From Sulfurimonas sp. HSL-1656 (GTDB lineage Bacteria; Campylobacterota; Campylobacteria; Campylobacterales; Sulfurimonadaceae), in the NCBI RefSeq assembly GCF_039645585.1, contig NZ_CP147915.1, forward strand, positions 1,178,001 to 1,242,000: a DNA stretch of 64,000 nt. Reading direction: 5' to 3'. The stretch's first letter is position 1. Every line of letters starts with the position of its first letter. The notes beneath the pieces were generated by a model, which saw only the letters and a program-made list of their open reading frames with translations, was not told the DNA's origin and made no database searches. The position numbers and the translations under genes were made by a program. Positions 45,953 through 55,271 of this stretch are shown one piece after another.

Positions 45953-46117
45953 ATGCAAAAGTATGTCTGTACCGTCTGCGGTTATATCTATGATCCCGAA
46001 GTGGGAGATGAGGATGGCGGCATCGCGCCGGGAACGGCGTTCGAAGATATCCCGGAAGAGTGGGAGTGTCCGCAATGCGGTGTCGGCAAAGCGGACTTTG
46101 AACCCTACGAGGAGTAG
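45953..46117 (+). CDS. Rubredoxin
   Basis: A 54-residue one-iron electron carrier. The iron is held by CTVCGY and CPQCGV; the conserved core [16 protein letters not shown] is present. Start at 45953 (MQKYVC) with AAGGAG eight bases upstream; the upstream open frame has no ribosome site. Likely part of oxidative-stress or anaerobic electron transfer. Single gene. Confidence 0.96.
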   Translation: MQKYVCTVCGYIYDPEVGDEDGGIAPGTAFEDIPEEWECPQCGVGKADFEPYEE

Positions 46118-46121
46118 CGGA

Positions 46122-47558
46122 CTACTTTTTTGAGATAGCCCGCAGGAAGGCGACGGTGGTCCGTACGCCGGCACCCGTACCGCCGTGGGGGTTGACGCCC
46201 CAGCCGGACTCCGTATAGGCCGGACCGGCGATGTCGAAGTGCATCCACTTCTCTTTCATCTCGTCGGTGATGAAGTGGTCAAGGAACATCGCCGCGGTGA
46301 TGGCGCCGCCGTAAGGAATGTTGCTGATGTTGGAAACATCGGCGATCTCGCTTTTGAGCGCTTTTTTCAGGTGCGGGTTGAAAGGCAGTGCACCGACGAG
46401 CTCCCCTGCCGCGTCTGCGGCGCTGTACAGGGAGTGCTTCAGCGTACTGCTGTGTCCCATGATACCCGTGGTGTAAGGGCCGAGTGCGACGACACAGGCG
46501 CCGGTGAGCGTTGCATAGTCGAAGAGGTAGTCCGCCTTCACCTTGTCCTGCGCATAGGAGAGGACGTCCGCGAGCACGAGACGCCCTTCGGCATCGGTAT
46601 TACGCACCTCGATCGTCTTGCCGTTACGGGCGAAAAGGACGTCGTCGGGCTTATAGGCGTTGCCGCCGATCATATTTTCGACCGCCCCGACGAAGCCGTG
46701 GACGGCCACGGGCAGTTTCAGCTCGCTGACGGCCTTCATGATCCCCAGGACCGCACAGGCACCGGCTTTGTCCATCTTCATCGTGACCATAGAGGTCGCG
46801 GGCTTGAGACTCAGCCCGCCGCTGTCGTAGGTGAGGCCCTTGCCGACAAGGGAGACCGTGGCGACGGGGTTTTCCGGCATATAGGAGAGGTGGATCATGC
46901 GCGGTTTGTGCGCGGAAGCGCGGGCAACCATCAGCATGGCCTGCATGTGCTCCTCTTCAAGGGCATGCTCGTCGAAGATATCGCAGCCCAGGCCGTTGTC
47001 ATCTGCGAGCGTCTGGGACACGACGGCCAGCTGGCCCGGTGTCATGTCGTCGGGGGTCGTGTTGACAAGGTCGCGGGCAAAGTTGGTAGCGGTGGCAAGG
47101 ATGACGGCACCGTCAACAGCGGCTTTGAGGGCATCGGCATCGACAGCACTCCCGTCATAATTCGCGCCGGCGACATAGAACGTTTTGAGTTTCGACGGTT
47201 TGGCGTCGGATTTGTAGCGCGTGTATTTGTAGCTTCCCAGCACGATGCCCTCGACAAGGGCGGCGGCATTTTCAAGGCCGTACTGCGCGATTTTGGCGCT
47301 CTCATAGGCAAACCCGCTGAGGCTTTTTGCGGCGGCGGCCATCGCGTCCCGGATGGCGTCGGGTTCAAAGGCGGTGACGGCGGCGACGTATTCGGCGCCT
47401 TCGTGCAGCATACAGGTCTGCCCCTCTTTGGCCTCGAATCCGGCCTGTTCGAGGACAGATTTTTTCGGGTGTGACGCCAGCGTCTCCGGCGTCAGAAGGG
47501 TGACGGTCAGGGCCGCATCGATGGACTCAACAGTTTGCGTTTCGAGCTTGACGAGCAT
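46122..47558 (-). CDS. pepA: Leucyl aminopeptidase (M17)
   Basis: A 478-residue di-metal cytosolic aminopeptidase. Catalytic segments are VGKGLTYDSGG, MKMDKAGACAV and the family signature NTDAEGRLVLAD. It overlaps the end of the upstream dedA gene by 32 bases, with GGAGA before its ATG. Confidence 0.96.
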   Translation of the reverse strand: MLVKLETQTVESIDAALTVTLLTPETLASHPKKSVLEQAGFEAKEGQTCMLHEGAEYVAAVTAFEPDAIRDAMAAAAKSLSGFAYESAKIAQYGLENAAALVEGIVLGSYKYTRYKSDAKPSKLKTFYVAGANYDGSAVDADALKAAVDGAVILATATNFARDLVNTTPDDMTPGQLAVVSQTLADDNGLGCDIFDEHALEEEHMQAMLMVARASAHKPRMIHLSYMPENPVATVSLVGKGLTYDSGGLSLKPATSMVTMKMDKAGACAVLGIMKAVSELKLPVAVHGFVGAVENMIGGNAYKPDDVLFARNGKTIEVRNTDAEGRLVLADVLSYAQDKVKADYLFDYATLTGACVVALGPYTTGIMGHSSTLKHSLYSAADAAGELVGALPFNPHLKKALKSEIADVSNISNIPYGGAITAAMFLDHFITDEMKEKWMHFDIAGPAYTESGWGVNPHGGTGAGVRTTVAFLRAISKK

Positions 47559-48132
47559 GTTGTTTCTCCAGCATTTGGTTTTCGATTTTTTTGAACAGGG
47601 TGGTGATGCCGATCAAAAAGAGGGCGGCTATCGGCAGGGCATAGTACCAGTGCGCTTTGGCCCACTCGAGCACCTGCAAGATCTGTTCTCCCAGCAGGTA
47701 GGCGGGGATGATGGTGAGCGCCGCCCATACCCAGGCACTGAGCAGGTTGATAAGGGCGAATTTTCGCGAGGAGTACTTCGTGATGCCGATACTCATCGGG
47801 ATGACGGTCCTCAACCCGTAGAGGTAACGTTGTACGAAGATAATGGGCCAGCCGTACTTTCTGAGCAGAAGGTGGGCAATGGCAAACTTCCGGCGCTGAC
47901 TGTGCAGTTTCCGCTGGATGAATCCCTTGTTGAAACGGCCGATGTAGAAGTAGATCTGGTCGCCGGCAAAACCGCCCAGGCCGGCGACGAAGACGGCTAC
48001 CGGAACGTTCATGTGACCTGTGTGGCCCATGATGCCGGCCATGAGCAGGCCCATCTCCCCTTCGAGGATGCTCCAGACGAACAGGATGATGTAACCGTAC
48101 TCTTGCAGCAGTTCCAGTAAATACTCTTCCAC
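47527..48132 (-). CDS. DedA-family membrane protein
   Basis: A 201-residue inner-membrane protein of the DedA/VTT (SNARE-associated) family, with landmarks VWSILEGEMGLLMAG, GDQIYFYIGR and the basic motif FVQRYLYGLRTVIP. Homologues act as undecaprenyl-phosphate or phospholipid flippases. Its C-terminal end overlaps pepA by 32 bases. Confidence 0.92.
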   Translation of the reverse strand: MEEYLLELLQEYGYIILFVWSILEGEMGLLMAGIMGHTGHMNVPVAVFVAGLGGFAGDQIYFYIGRFNKGFIQRKLHSQRRKFAIAHLLLRKYGWPIIFVQRYLYGLRTVIPMSIGITKYSSRKFALINLLSAWVWAALTIIPAYLLGEQILQVLEWAKAHWYYALPIAALFLIGITTLFKKIENQMLEKQHARQARNANC

Positions 48133-48141
48133 GCGCGCTCC

Positions 48142-49341
48142 TTAGTCGAAGTGTAGCATGTCTTTGGCCTGGATCATGTCTTTGTCCCCGCGGCCGGAGA
48201 GGTTGACGATGACCAGTTTGCCGGCGATGTCGGGCATTTTCCTCAGATAGGCGACGGCGTGAGAGCTCTCGAACGCGGGGATGATCCCCTCTTTGCGGCT
48301 GAGCCAGACAAAGGCGTCGAGGGCTTCGGCATCGGTGATGCTGTCATACGTTACCGTCCCGTTCTCCTTGTGAAACGCGTGTTCCGGTCCGATGCCGGGG
48401 TAGTCGAGCCCGGCGGAGATGGAGTGGGCTTCAAGGATCTGGCCGTCGTCGTCCTGGAGGAGGTAGCTCATCTGGCCGTGCAGGACCCCGGGGCGCCCTT
48501 TGAGCAGGGAGGCTCCGTGCTTGTCCGTGTCGGTCCCCAGACCGCCCGCCTCGATGCCGACGCACTGTACCGCTTTGTCTTCAAGGAAGTGCTGGAACAT
48601 GCCGATGGCGTTGGAACCGCCGCCGATACAGGCAACGACGGTATCGGGGAGGCGCCCCTCTTTTTCCAGGATCTGCGCTCGTGCTTCCCAGCCAATGATC
48701 GCCTGGAAGTCACGGACCATCATCGGGTAGGGGTGCGGCCCGGCAACGGTGCCGATGATGTAAAAGGTGTCACGGGCATGGGTCACCCAGTGACGGATGG
48801 CGTCGTTCATAGCGTCTTTGAGGGTGCGCGACCCACTTTCGACGGCATGGACCTTGGCGCCCAGCAGCTTCATCCGGAAGACGTTGAGCTCCTGGCGGGC
48901 AACGTCCTTGGCCCCCATGAAGATCTCGCACTCCAGCCCCAGCAGGGCGGCGATGGTCGCTGTGGCGACCCCGTGTTGGCCGGCGCCCGTTTCGGCGATG
49001 ACCTTCTGCTTGCCGAGCTTTTTCGCCAGCAGGCCCTGGGCGATAACGTTGTTGACCTTGTGCGCCCCGGTGTGGTTCAGGTCCTCGCGTTTGATATAGA
49101 CCTTCGCGCCGAGCTCTTCGGAGACGTTCGCTGCATAATAGAGCGGGGAAGGGCGGCCGACGTAATCTTTGAGGTAGCCGTCCACCTCGCTCCAGAAGGT
49201 TTCGTCAAAGCGGTACTGCGCGTAGGCTTTTTCAAGCTCCAGCAGGGCCGGCATCAGGGTTTCAGGGACATAACGGCCGCCGAAGATGCCGAAATGGCCG
49301 TTGCTGTCGGGATCGAACGTCGAGGGTTCGGGGATGTACAT
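48142..49341 (-). CDS. trpB: Tryptophan synthase beta chain
   Basis: Joins indole and serine to tryptophan with PLP. 399 residues. The PLP lysine is in [11 protein letters not shown] and the phosphate-binding loop is GGGSNAIG. Start at the ATG at 49341 with AGGAG seven bases upstream; a TTG one codon earlier is also open. No trpA or other trp gene is near. Overlaps the apt stop (TGATG). Confidence 0.95.
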   Translation of the reverse strand: MYIPEPSTFDPDSNGHFGIFGGRYVPETLMPALLELEKAYAQYRFDETFWSEVDGYLKDYVGRPSPLYYAANVSEELGAKVYIKREDLNHTGAHKVNNVIAQGLLAKKLGKQKVIAETGAGQHGVATATIAALLGLECEIFMGAKDVARQELNVFRMKLLGAKVHAVESGSRTLKDAMNDAIRHWVTHARDTFYIIGTVAGPHPYPMMVRDFQAIIGWEARAQILEKEGRLPDTVVACIGGGSNAIGMFQHFLEDKAVQCVGIEAGGLGTDTDKHGASLLKGRPGVLHGQMSYLLQDDDGQILEAHSISAGLDYPGIGPEHAFHKENGTVTYDSITDAEALDAFVWLSRKEGIIPAFESSHAVAYLRKMPDIAGKLVIVNLSGRGDKDMIQAKDMLHFD

Positions 49342-49889
49342 CAATCCACTCCTATAACGGTATAAACGGGGGTGAGTTCGGTCAGGCTGTTAATGCCCGG
49401 CAGGAACTCCAGCCCGAGGATAAAGCAGGCTTCGACACAGTGTGCGCCGAGCTTTTCGATCAGGGATGCGGCGGCTTTGGCCGTCCCGCCCGTCGCAATA
49501 AGGTCGTCGATCAGAAGCACTTTGGCGCCCTTTTCGGGACCGAAGGCATCGATATGGACCTCGACCTCGTCAAAGCCGTACTCCAGGGAGTATTTCTCCG
49601 AGACGGTCGTCGAAGGCAGTTTCCCTTTTTTGCGGATAGGGACGAAACCGACGCCCAGCATCTGCGCCAGGGCCGCACCGAAAATAAAGCCGCGGGCATC
49701 AATGCCCGCGACGTAGTCGAGTCCGTAACCCTCGTAACGCGCTTTGAGGTGCGCCATCAGCGTACCGAACGCCTCTGCATCATTGAGCAGGGTCGTGATA
49801 TCTTTGAAGATGATCCCCGGCTTCGGAAAGTCGGGGATGTCACGGATTGCACCTTCTACGAGGGCCTTTTGATCAACGGACAGTGACAT
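49341..49889 (-). CDS. apt: Adenine phosphoribosyltransferase
   Basis: Purine salvage, adenine plus PRPP to AMP. 182 residues with the PRPP-binding motif [13 protein letters not shown] and the N-terminal [17 protein letters not shown]. It lies eight bases downstream of rpiB and overlaps trpB by one base. Confidence 0.96.
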   Translation of the reverse strand: MSLSVDQKALVEGAIRDIPDFPKPGIIFKDITTLLNDAEAFGTLMAHLKARYEGYGLDYVAGIDARGFIFGAALAQMLGVGFVPIRKKGKLPSTTVSEKYSLEYGFDEVEVHIDAFGPEKGAKVLLIDDLIATGGTAKAAASLIEKLGAHCVEACFILGLEFLPGINSLTELTPVYTVIGVD

Positions 49890-49897
49890 GAGGGGCC

Positions 49898-50353
49898 TTA
49901 CAGCGCTGCAGAGCAGCCGCCGACGGCTTCGATCTTTTCAACGCGTCCTGCGTGGCGTCCGCCTTCGAAGGCACCGGCGACCCAGGCGTCGATGATGGAC
50001 TCGGCCACGCCGCATCCGACGACGCGCTCGCCGAAGCAGAGCACGTTGGCATCATTGTGCGCGCGGGCCATCGTTGCCGTGTAGGCGTCGTGGCACAGCG
50101 CCGCGCGGATACCGGCGAAACGGTTGGCGGTCATGCTCATCCCGAGGCCCGAACCGCAGATCAGGATACCGTCGGCATCCTCTTCGTCGGTGAGCACGGC
50201 GTTGCAGACCTTCACGGCGAAGTCGGGGTAGTCGACGCGGTCTTTGCAGAAAGGGCCCAGGTCAACGACCTCGTGGCCTTTGGCTTTGAGCAGTTCGACG
50301 GTGTAGTCTTTGAGGTCGAGTCCGGCGTGGTCGGTGGCAATGTAGAATTTCAT
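49898..50353 (-). CDS. rpiB: Ribose 5-phosphate isomerase B
   Basis: Interconverts ribulose 5-phosphate and ribose 5-phosphate; 151 residues. It shows [10 protein letters not shown] and the catalytic loop [15 protein letters not shown] followed by the Cys of AALCHD. Its product feeds PRPP, used by the adjacent apt. Confidence 0.94.
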   Translation of the reverse strand: MKFYIATDHAGLDLKDYTVELLKAKGHEVVDLGPFCKDRVDYPDFAVKVCNAVLTDEEDADGILICGSGLGMSMTANRFAGIRAALCHDAYTATMARAHNDANVLCFGERVVGCGVAESIIDAWVAGAFEGGRHAGRVEKIEAVGGCSAAL

Positions 50354-50371
50354 GGAGTACTCCTTCGGTTT

Positions 50372-51049
50372 TTAAGATAACAGCAGTTGCAGCACGTACT
50401 GGACGGGCATGAACAGTACATACTCTCTCAGCGGCGTGATCAGCAGGATGATGACGATGAAGATGCCGTAGGGTTCCAGGCGCTGGAACCACATGGCGAT
50501 GTTGTTCAGGCCGAACTTGAGCGAGAGGAACATCAAAAAATGTGCGCCGTCGAACTGCGGAATCGGCAGCAGGTTGAAGACGGCGAGCAAGACGTTGATC
50601 AGGACGAGTTGCAAGACGACGAGGTAGAGGAAAATATAGCCCAGCCCGTCGCTCTGCACCGGCTGCTGCATCCCCGTCAGCAAGACGGCGAAGAGGGATG
50701 CCAGGGCAAAGTTGTAGGCGATACCGGCGAGGCTGACCTGCATGGCGGCGTTGTAGCCGCCGTTGGCGATAACGGTGCGCATATTGACCGGGACCGGTTT
50801 GGCCCAGCCAAAGAGGAAGCCGCCGCCCATGCCGAGCAGCACGGGGATGAAGTACATCATCAGCGGCACAAGGACCGTCCCGACGGGGTCGATATGGATG
50901 AGCGGGTTGATCGAGAGGCGCCCGGCATGCTTTGCCGTCGTGTCGCCGTAGCGGTAGGCGACCCAGCCGTGCATGATTTCGTGGCCGATGATGGCGATGG
51001 CCAGTGCGAGGACGGCCGCGGCGATTTTCAGCAGATCAATAGAGTCCAC
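50372..51049 (-). CDS. Site-2-type zinc metalloprotease (M50), membrane
   Basis: A 225-residue multi-pass membrane protease. The zinc motif HEIMHG sits in the first helix, and the third ligand is Asp in NLLPIPQFDGAHF. Start at a GTG at 51049 (VDSIDLLK), overlapping lepB by 14 bases; the frame is open much further upstream but that part is lepB antiframe. It may cleave membrane-anchored regulators or signal-peptide remnants. Confidence 0.87.
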   Translation of the reverse strand: MDSIDLLKIAAAVLALAIAIIGHEIMHGWVAYRYGDTTAKHAGRLSINPLIHIDPVGTVLVPLMMYFIPVLLGMGGGFLFGWAKPVPVNMRTVIANGGYNAAMQVSLAGIAYNFALASLFAVLLTGMQQPVQSDGLGYIFLYLVVLQLVLINVLLAVFNLLPIPQFDGAHFLMFLSLKFGLNNIAMWFQRLEPYGIFIVIILLITPLREYVLFMPVQYVLQLLLS

Positions 51050-51857
51050 GGTCCGTGCCCTCTTCACGCTGGCGTTCGGCGACCGCGCGGTCCAGGTAGG
51101 GGGACTGCTCGAGATCGGTAGGGGTTTTGAACATACGGTCCCAGCGGATCTCGTAGTTGTCGTCCATGCTGAAGTAGATAAACCACGGCGTCCCTTCGAC
51201 GAGGCCGTACGGGACGGCACCCCAGAAGCGGCTGTCGTTGGAGTGGTCGCGGTTATCACCCATCATGAAGTAGCGTCCTTCGGGCACCTGGATAGGGCCG
51301 AAGTTGAAGATGGGCTGCGGGAACTGGCCGTCATCGATGATATGCGGGTCGTGGTGAATACCCGGGTGCTCTTTCATATAGGGGTTCTTGATCCACAGAC
51401 GCCCGTCGAACTCCTCGATCTCATGGGTGAAGGTGTAGTGCTGACGGATATAGTCGTCCCCCTCTGCCGGGTGAAGGAAGAGATCCTTGTTGTAGACGAA
51501 AAGTTCGTCCCCCGGCGTGGCGACACAGCGCTTGACGTAGTGCAGCGAGGTGTTGTTGGGGTAGCGGAAGATGACGATGTCGCCGCGCTGCGGCGTATCA
51601 CCGTCGATGATATGCCCGTCGGTACCGGGAACAAGCGGGATCTCCAGGAAGGGGACATGCGGGGTCGAGATGCCGTAGGCGAACTTCTTGGCGAAGAGGT
51701 GGTCACCGATGAGCAGAGAGTCCTTCATGGAGCCGCTGGGGATGCGGAAGGCCTGCGCGACGAAAAAGATGACGAAGAGGACGATGATGACCGTCCCCGT
51801 CCAGCTGTTGGAGAAACGGTAGGCCGCTTTGGCGGCGTGTTTGACCTTCGTCTTCAT
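51036..51857 (-). CDS. lepB: Signal peptidase I
   Basis: Removes signal peptides at the outer face of the inner membrane. 273 residues, N-terminal membrane anchor (about 20-40), catalytic Ser in PSGSMKDSL and Lys in YVKRCVATPGDEL. Start at 51857 (MKTKVKH), overlapping the folD stop (ATGA). Confidence 0.95.
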   Translation of the reverse strand: MKTKVKHAAKAAYRFSNSWTGTVIIVLFVIFFVAQAFRIPSGSMKDSLLIGDHLFAKKFAYGISTPHVPFLEIPLVPGTDGHIIDGDTPQRGDIVIFRYPNNTSLHYVKRCVATPGDELFVYNKDLFLHPAEGDDYIRQHYTFTHEIEEFDGRLWIKNPYMKEHPGIHHDPHIIDDGQFPQPIFNFGPIQVPEGRYFMMGDNRDHSNDSRFWGAVPYGLVEGTPWFIYFSMDDNYEIRWDRMFKTPTDLEQSPYLDRAVAERQREEGTDRGLY

Positions 51858-52711
51858 TGGCGCTCTTGTGCGTGCATTTCGGCCGCTTTGAGGGTGTTTT
51901 TCAGCAGCATGGCAATGGTCATCGGACCGACGCCGCCGGGAACCGGGGTGATGTAGGAGCATTTCGGCGCAACGTTCTCATAGTCGACGTCGCCGACGAG
52001 GCGGCCGTCCGGGGCGCGGTTGATACCGATATCGATGACAATGGCTCCCTCTTTGACCATATCCTCTTTGATCAGGTTGATGACCCCGGCACCGACCAGG
52101 ACGATGTCGGCGTTTTGGGTGTGCGCTTTGAGGTCCTTGGTATGGATGTGGGTGACGGTGACCGTCGCATTGGCGTTGAGCAGCAGGGCGGCCATCGGCT
52201 TGCCGACGATGTTGGAGGCACCGACGACGACGGCGTCTTTGCCCGTCAGGTCGATCTCGTATTCGGCGAAGAGCTCCATGACGCCCAGCGGGGTGCAGGG
52301 GACAAAGCCGTCCAGGCCCGTCATCAGGCGCCCGGCGTTGTAGGGGTGAAAGCCGTCGACATCCTTGCTCGGGGCGACGAGTTCGAGCAGGCGTGTCGTG
52401 TCGATGTGCGCGGGGAGGGGAAGCTGGACGAGGATACCGTCGATGTTCGGGTTGCCGTTCATCATCTCGATCGTCTGCTCGATCGCCTCCTGGGAGATCG
52501 TTTCGGGCATCTCGTGGGTGACCGAGTAGAAACCGGCACGGTCGCAGGCCTTTTTTTTCATACCGACGTAGGCATGCGAAGCGGGGTCGTTTCCGACAAG
52601 AATGACGGCGAGACCCGGGACGCGTCCGGTCCTTTCCTTGAGTTCGGAGGCTGCGGTGGCGACGCCTTCTTCTATCTTCTTGGAGAGCGCTTTTCCGTCG
52701 AGTATCTGCAT
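51854..52711 (-). CDS. folD: Methylenetetrahydrofolate dehydrogenase/cyclohydrolase
   Basis: Bifunctional one-carbon enzyme, 285 residues. The catalytic Lys is in YVGMKKKACDRAG; other motifs are ILVQLPLPAHID, VVGASNIVGKPMA and PVPGGVGPMTIAML. First gene of the folD-lepB-protease run. Confidence 0.97.
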   Translation of the reverse strand: MQILDGKALSKKIEEGVATAASELKERTGRVPGLAVILVGNDPASHAYVGMKKKACDRAGFYSVTHEMPETISQEAIEQTIEMMNGNPNIDGILVQLPLPAHIDTTRLLELVAPSKDVDGFHPYNAGRLMTGLDGFVPCTPLGVMELFAEYEIDLTGKDAVVVGASNIVGKPMAALLLNANATVTVTHIHTKDLKAHTQNADIVLVGAGVINLIKEDMVKEGAIVIDIGINRAPDGRLVGDVDYENVAPKCSYITPVPGGVGPMTIAMLLKNTLKAAEMHAQERQ

Positions 52712-52772
52712 TTCAACTGACCTAATTATTTTTTTGATAATATACCCCTACTTCAATAAAAAGGTGCTTTTA

Positions 52773-53111
52773 ATGGCCCGTTGGCTCCTGTTTTTGGCGA
52801 CCTTTCTTGCGGCGGAGGAGTCCTTCATCACCCCGCAGGAGTACGCCGCGCAGCTCTACCACAATCCGAGGGGGATCGGCTGCAATCTCTGCCACGGCGA
52901 ACACGGCGAGGGGAAGGTGATCGCCAATTATACCGACAAGGGCGTTCGCAAATCGTTTACCGCCCCGGCGATCAACGTCATCGCCTTCGAAGACTTTGAC
53001 AGGGCCCTGAACGGACGGGTCAAGGGGATGCCGCGTTACTTTCTGACCGAGGAGGAGCGGCACACCCTTTACAGTTACCTGCACCCAAAGGATGCCAATG
53101 TTTCACAATGA
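52773..53111 (+). CDS. Small c-type cytochrome
   Basis: A 112-residue secreted monoheme cytochrome. A short hydrophobic leader (residues 1-14) precedes the mature protein; the heme site is CNLCH and a distal Met is likely in KGMPRYFLTEEE. Start at 52773 (MARWLLF) with AAGG about ten bases upstream. It overlaps the lyase gene downstream. The redox partner is unknown. Confidence 0.82.
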   Translation: MARWLLFLATFLAAEESFITPQEYAAQLYHNPRGIGCNLCHGEHGEGKVIANYTDKGVRKSFTAPAINVIAFEDFDRALNGRVKGMPRYFLTEEERHTLYSYLHPKDANVSQ

Positions 53112-54033
53112 TCTTCCCGCGCTGGAGCGGGCCGCGGAGACGCTTGATATCGGTGCCCTGGACGCGTTTCTTTCGTCTCAGCACCGCTCCCTGAACACCT
53201 CGGCGACTTTCCATGCGCCGCTGATGCTCTCCGCCCACCGCGTCAGGCACCTCGCCAAGATCCCGCAGCTGGCTGCCGACGCGGTGATGTTCAACCTCGA
53301 AGACGGGGTCTCCGAAGCGCAAAAACCCGTGGCACTGCGCCTCTGCGCCATTGCGCTCTCCCGGCTGCCGCAGTCCGACAAGAAGCTGATCGTACGGGTG
53401 AACTCCCTTGACGAGGGCGGGGCGGAGGAAATCGCATTTCTTGCCCCCTTCATGCCCGACGCCATCCGCGTTCCGAAGGTCCGCACGGCGGAGGAGGTCG
53501 AACGCATTGCGGCGATGGTACCGGCGCCCATTGAGATCCACCTCTCCATCGAGACAAAAGAGGCGTGGCTGGCGTTGAGCACGCTGCGTGCCGATCCGCG
53601 GGTAAGCACCTTCTACCTCGGCATCCTTGACCTCTTCGCCGACCTGGGGCTGGACCAGGCGCTGATCGCCCCGGAGAACCCGACCATGCGCTATCTGCTG
53701 TCGCACTTTTTTGTCACCTGCCGCGCCCTCGGCGTCAAACCCGTCTCTTTCGTCTACCAGGATTACCGCAACGAGGCGGGTTTTGCCGCCTGGCTTGCTC
53801 TGGAAAGCGAGATGGGCTTTGATGCCAAAGGGTGTTTGTCTCCAAAACAGGCGGAGCAGGTGATGGCGGCCTTCGGGCAGGACGAGGCGGCACTGGCGAG
53901 GGCGCGGGAGATCGTGGCCCTCTTCGAGGCCGAGCGCGCCAACGGGGTGACGGGTTTCACGCACGAGGTGTACGGTTTTGTTGATGAGCCGATCTACAAA
54001 GGCGCGCTGGCCCTGCTGAGGGGCGCGGAGTGA
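53098..54033 (+). CDS. CitE-like CoA-ester lyase (HpcH/HpaI family)
   Basis: A 311-residue TIM-barrel protein of the citrate-lyase-beta/malyl-CoA-lyase family; landmarks FNLEDGVSEAQK (metal site), VRVNSLDEGG and IHLSIETKEAW. Such enzymes cleave or make malyl-, citramalyl- or citryl-CoA. The start at 53098 is preferred over 53092 because of spacing to AAAGGA. It overlaps the cytochrome gene and the symporter gene, but no CitF, CitD or CoA-transferase is adjacent. Confidence 0.85.
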   Translation: MFHNDLPALERAAETLDIGALDAFLSSQHRSLNTSATFHAPLMLSAHRVRHLAKIPQLAADAVMFNLEDGVSEAQKPVALRLCAIALSRLPQSDKKLIVRVNSLDEGGAEEIAFLAPFMPDAIRVPKVRTAEEVERIAAMVPAPIEIHLSIETKEAWLALSTLRADPRVSTFYLGILDLFADLGLDQALIAPENPTMRYLLSHFFVTCRALGVKPVSFVYQDYRNEAGFAAWLALESEMGFDAKGCLSPKQAEQVMAAFGQDEAALARAREIVALFEAERANGVTGFTHEVYGFVDEPIYKGALALLRGAE

Positions 54034-55259
54034 ACCGCCTTCGTGCGGCGTTTGCGTCGACGAACGGACAGATACTGGCCGGTATCGTGCTCGGAGCGCT
54101 CTTCGGCGCTTTCTTACCCGAACTTGCCCTGGCACAGCGGGTGATCGGCCAGATGTTCGTCGCGCTGCTGAAGATGCTCGTCGTCCCCCTGGTCTTTGCG
54201 AGTATCTTCGTCGCCATTGCCGGATTGGGGACGCTGCATCACCTTAAGCATATGGGGCTTCGCACGATCGGGCTCTACCTGCTTACGACAGCACTTTCCG
54301 TCCTGCTGGCGATCGTCGTCATGAACATTGTCGGTATCGGGGAAGCGGTCTCCGCAGAAGGGGTCGCGTTCGCGCAGGCGCACGAGATCAAACCTTTCTC
54401 TTTCGAGGCGATGCTGCTTGGCTTCATCCCGACGAACGTCTTCGCATCGCTCACGAACGGGGCGATGATGCAGGTGATCGTCTTCTCCATCCTCTTCGCG
54501 ATCGCCAGCCTCTACCTCAGCGACCACCACCAGGGACTGATGCTCGACTTCTTTACCGGGGTCAACAATGCCATGCTCAAGATGGCCGAATGGGTCATCA
54601 AGTTGACGCCCATCGGCGTCTTCAGCCTCATCGCCTACGTGATCGCAGACGAGGGGGTGGACGTCATTCTCGGGCTTTGGAAATATATGCTTGTCGTAAT
54701 CGGCGTGATCCTGCTACACGGGCTGCTGACCCTGCCGTTCCTCGTCGCTTTCTTTGCACGTATCAACCCCTACCATTATATGGGAAGGGTGAAAGAGGCG
54801 ATTCTGCTCGCCTTTTCCACAGCCTCCAGTGCGGCGACGCTGCCGGTCTCCATCGAGGTGAGCGAGCATAAAGGCGGGGTGCGGCGGGAAAGCGCCGGTT
54901 TCGTGCTGCCGCTGGGCGCGACAGTCTCTATGGACGGGACGGCGGCCTACCTGGTCGTGGCCGTGCTCTATATCGCGACCCTGGCCGGTGTGGAGCTCTC
55001 TTTGGGCGACCAGGTGCTGCTAGGGGTGACCGTCGTGGCCCTCTCCGTCGGCGTCGCGGCGCTGCCGAGCGCCTCGCTGGTGATGATGGTCGTCATATTA
55101 AACCAGATCGGGCTTCCGGCGGACTATATCGGCCTTATCGTCGCCGTCGACCGGGTGCTCGACATGTTCCGCACTGCCCTCAATGTCACCTCGGACCTGA
55201 TGGTGACGAAGATCGTCGATGTCACAACGCGCAAAGCGGCACTGGAAGCGTCGGCCTGA
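54030..55259 (+). CDS. Dicarboxylate/amino acid:cation symporter (DAACS family)
   Basis: A 409-residue membrane transporter of the GltP/DctA family, eight helices and two re-entrant loops. Landmarks are LVVPLVFASIFVAIAGLG, STASSAATLPVSIE and the substrate-site segment around SMDGTAAYLVVAVLY. GTG start overlapping the lyase stop (GTGA). It likely imports C4-dicarboxylates, glutamate or aspartate with Na+ or H+. Confidence 0.92.
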   Translation: MNRLRAAFASTNGQILAGIVLGALFGAFLPELALAQRVIGQMFVALLKMLVVPLVFASIFVAIAGLGTLHHLKHMGLRTIGLYLLTTALSVLLAIVVMNIVGIGEAVSAEGVAFAQAHEIKPFSFEAMLLGFIPTNVFASLTNGAMMQVIVFSILFAIASLYLSDHHQGLMLDFFTGVNNAMLKMAEWVIKLTPIGVFSLIAYVIADEGVDVILGLWKYMLVVIGVILLHGLLTLPFLVAFFARINPYHYMGRVKEAILLAFSTASSAATLPVSIEVSEHKGGVRRESAGFVLPLGATVSMDGTAAYLVVAVLYIATLAGVELSLGDQVLLGVTVVALSVGVAALPSASLVMMVVILNQIGLPADYIGLIVAVDRVLDMFRTALNVTSDLMVTKIVDVTTRKAALEASA

Positions 55260-55271
55260 AGGCGTGTACGC

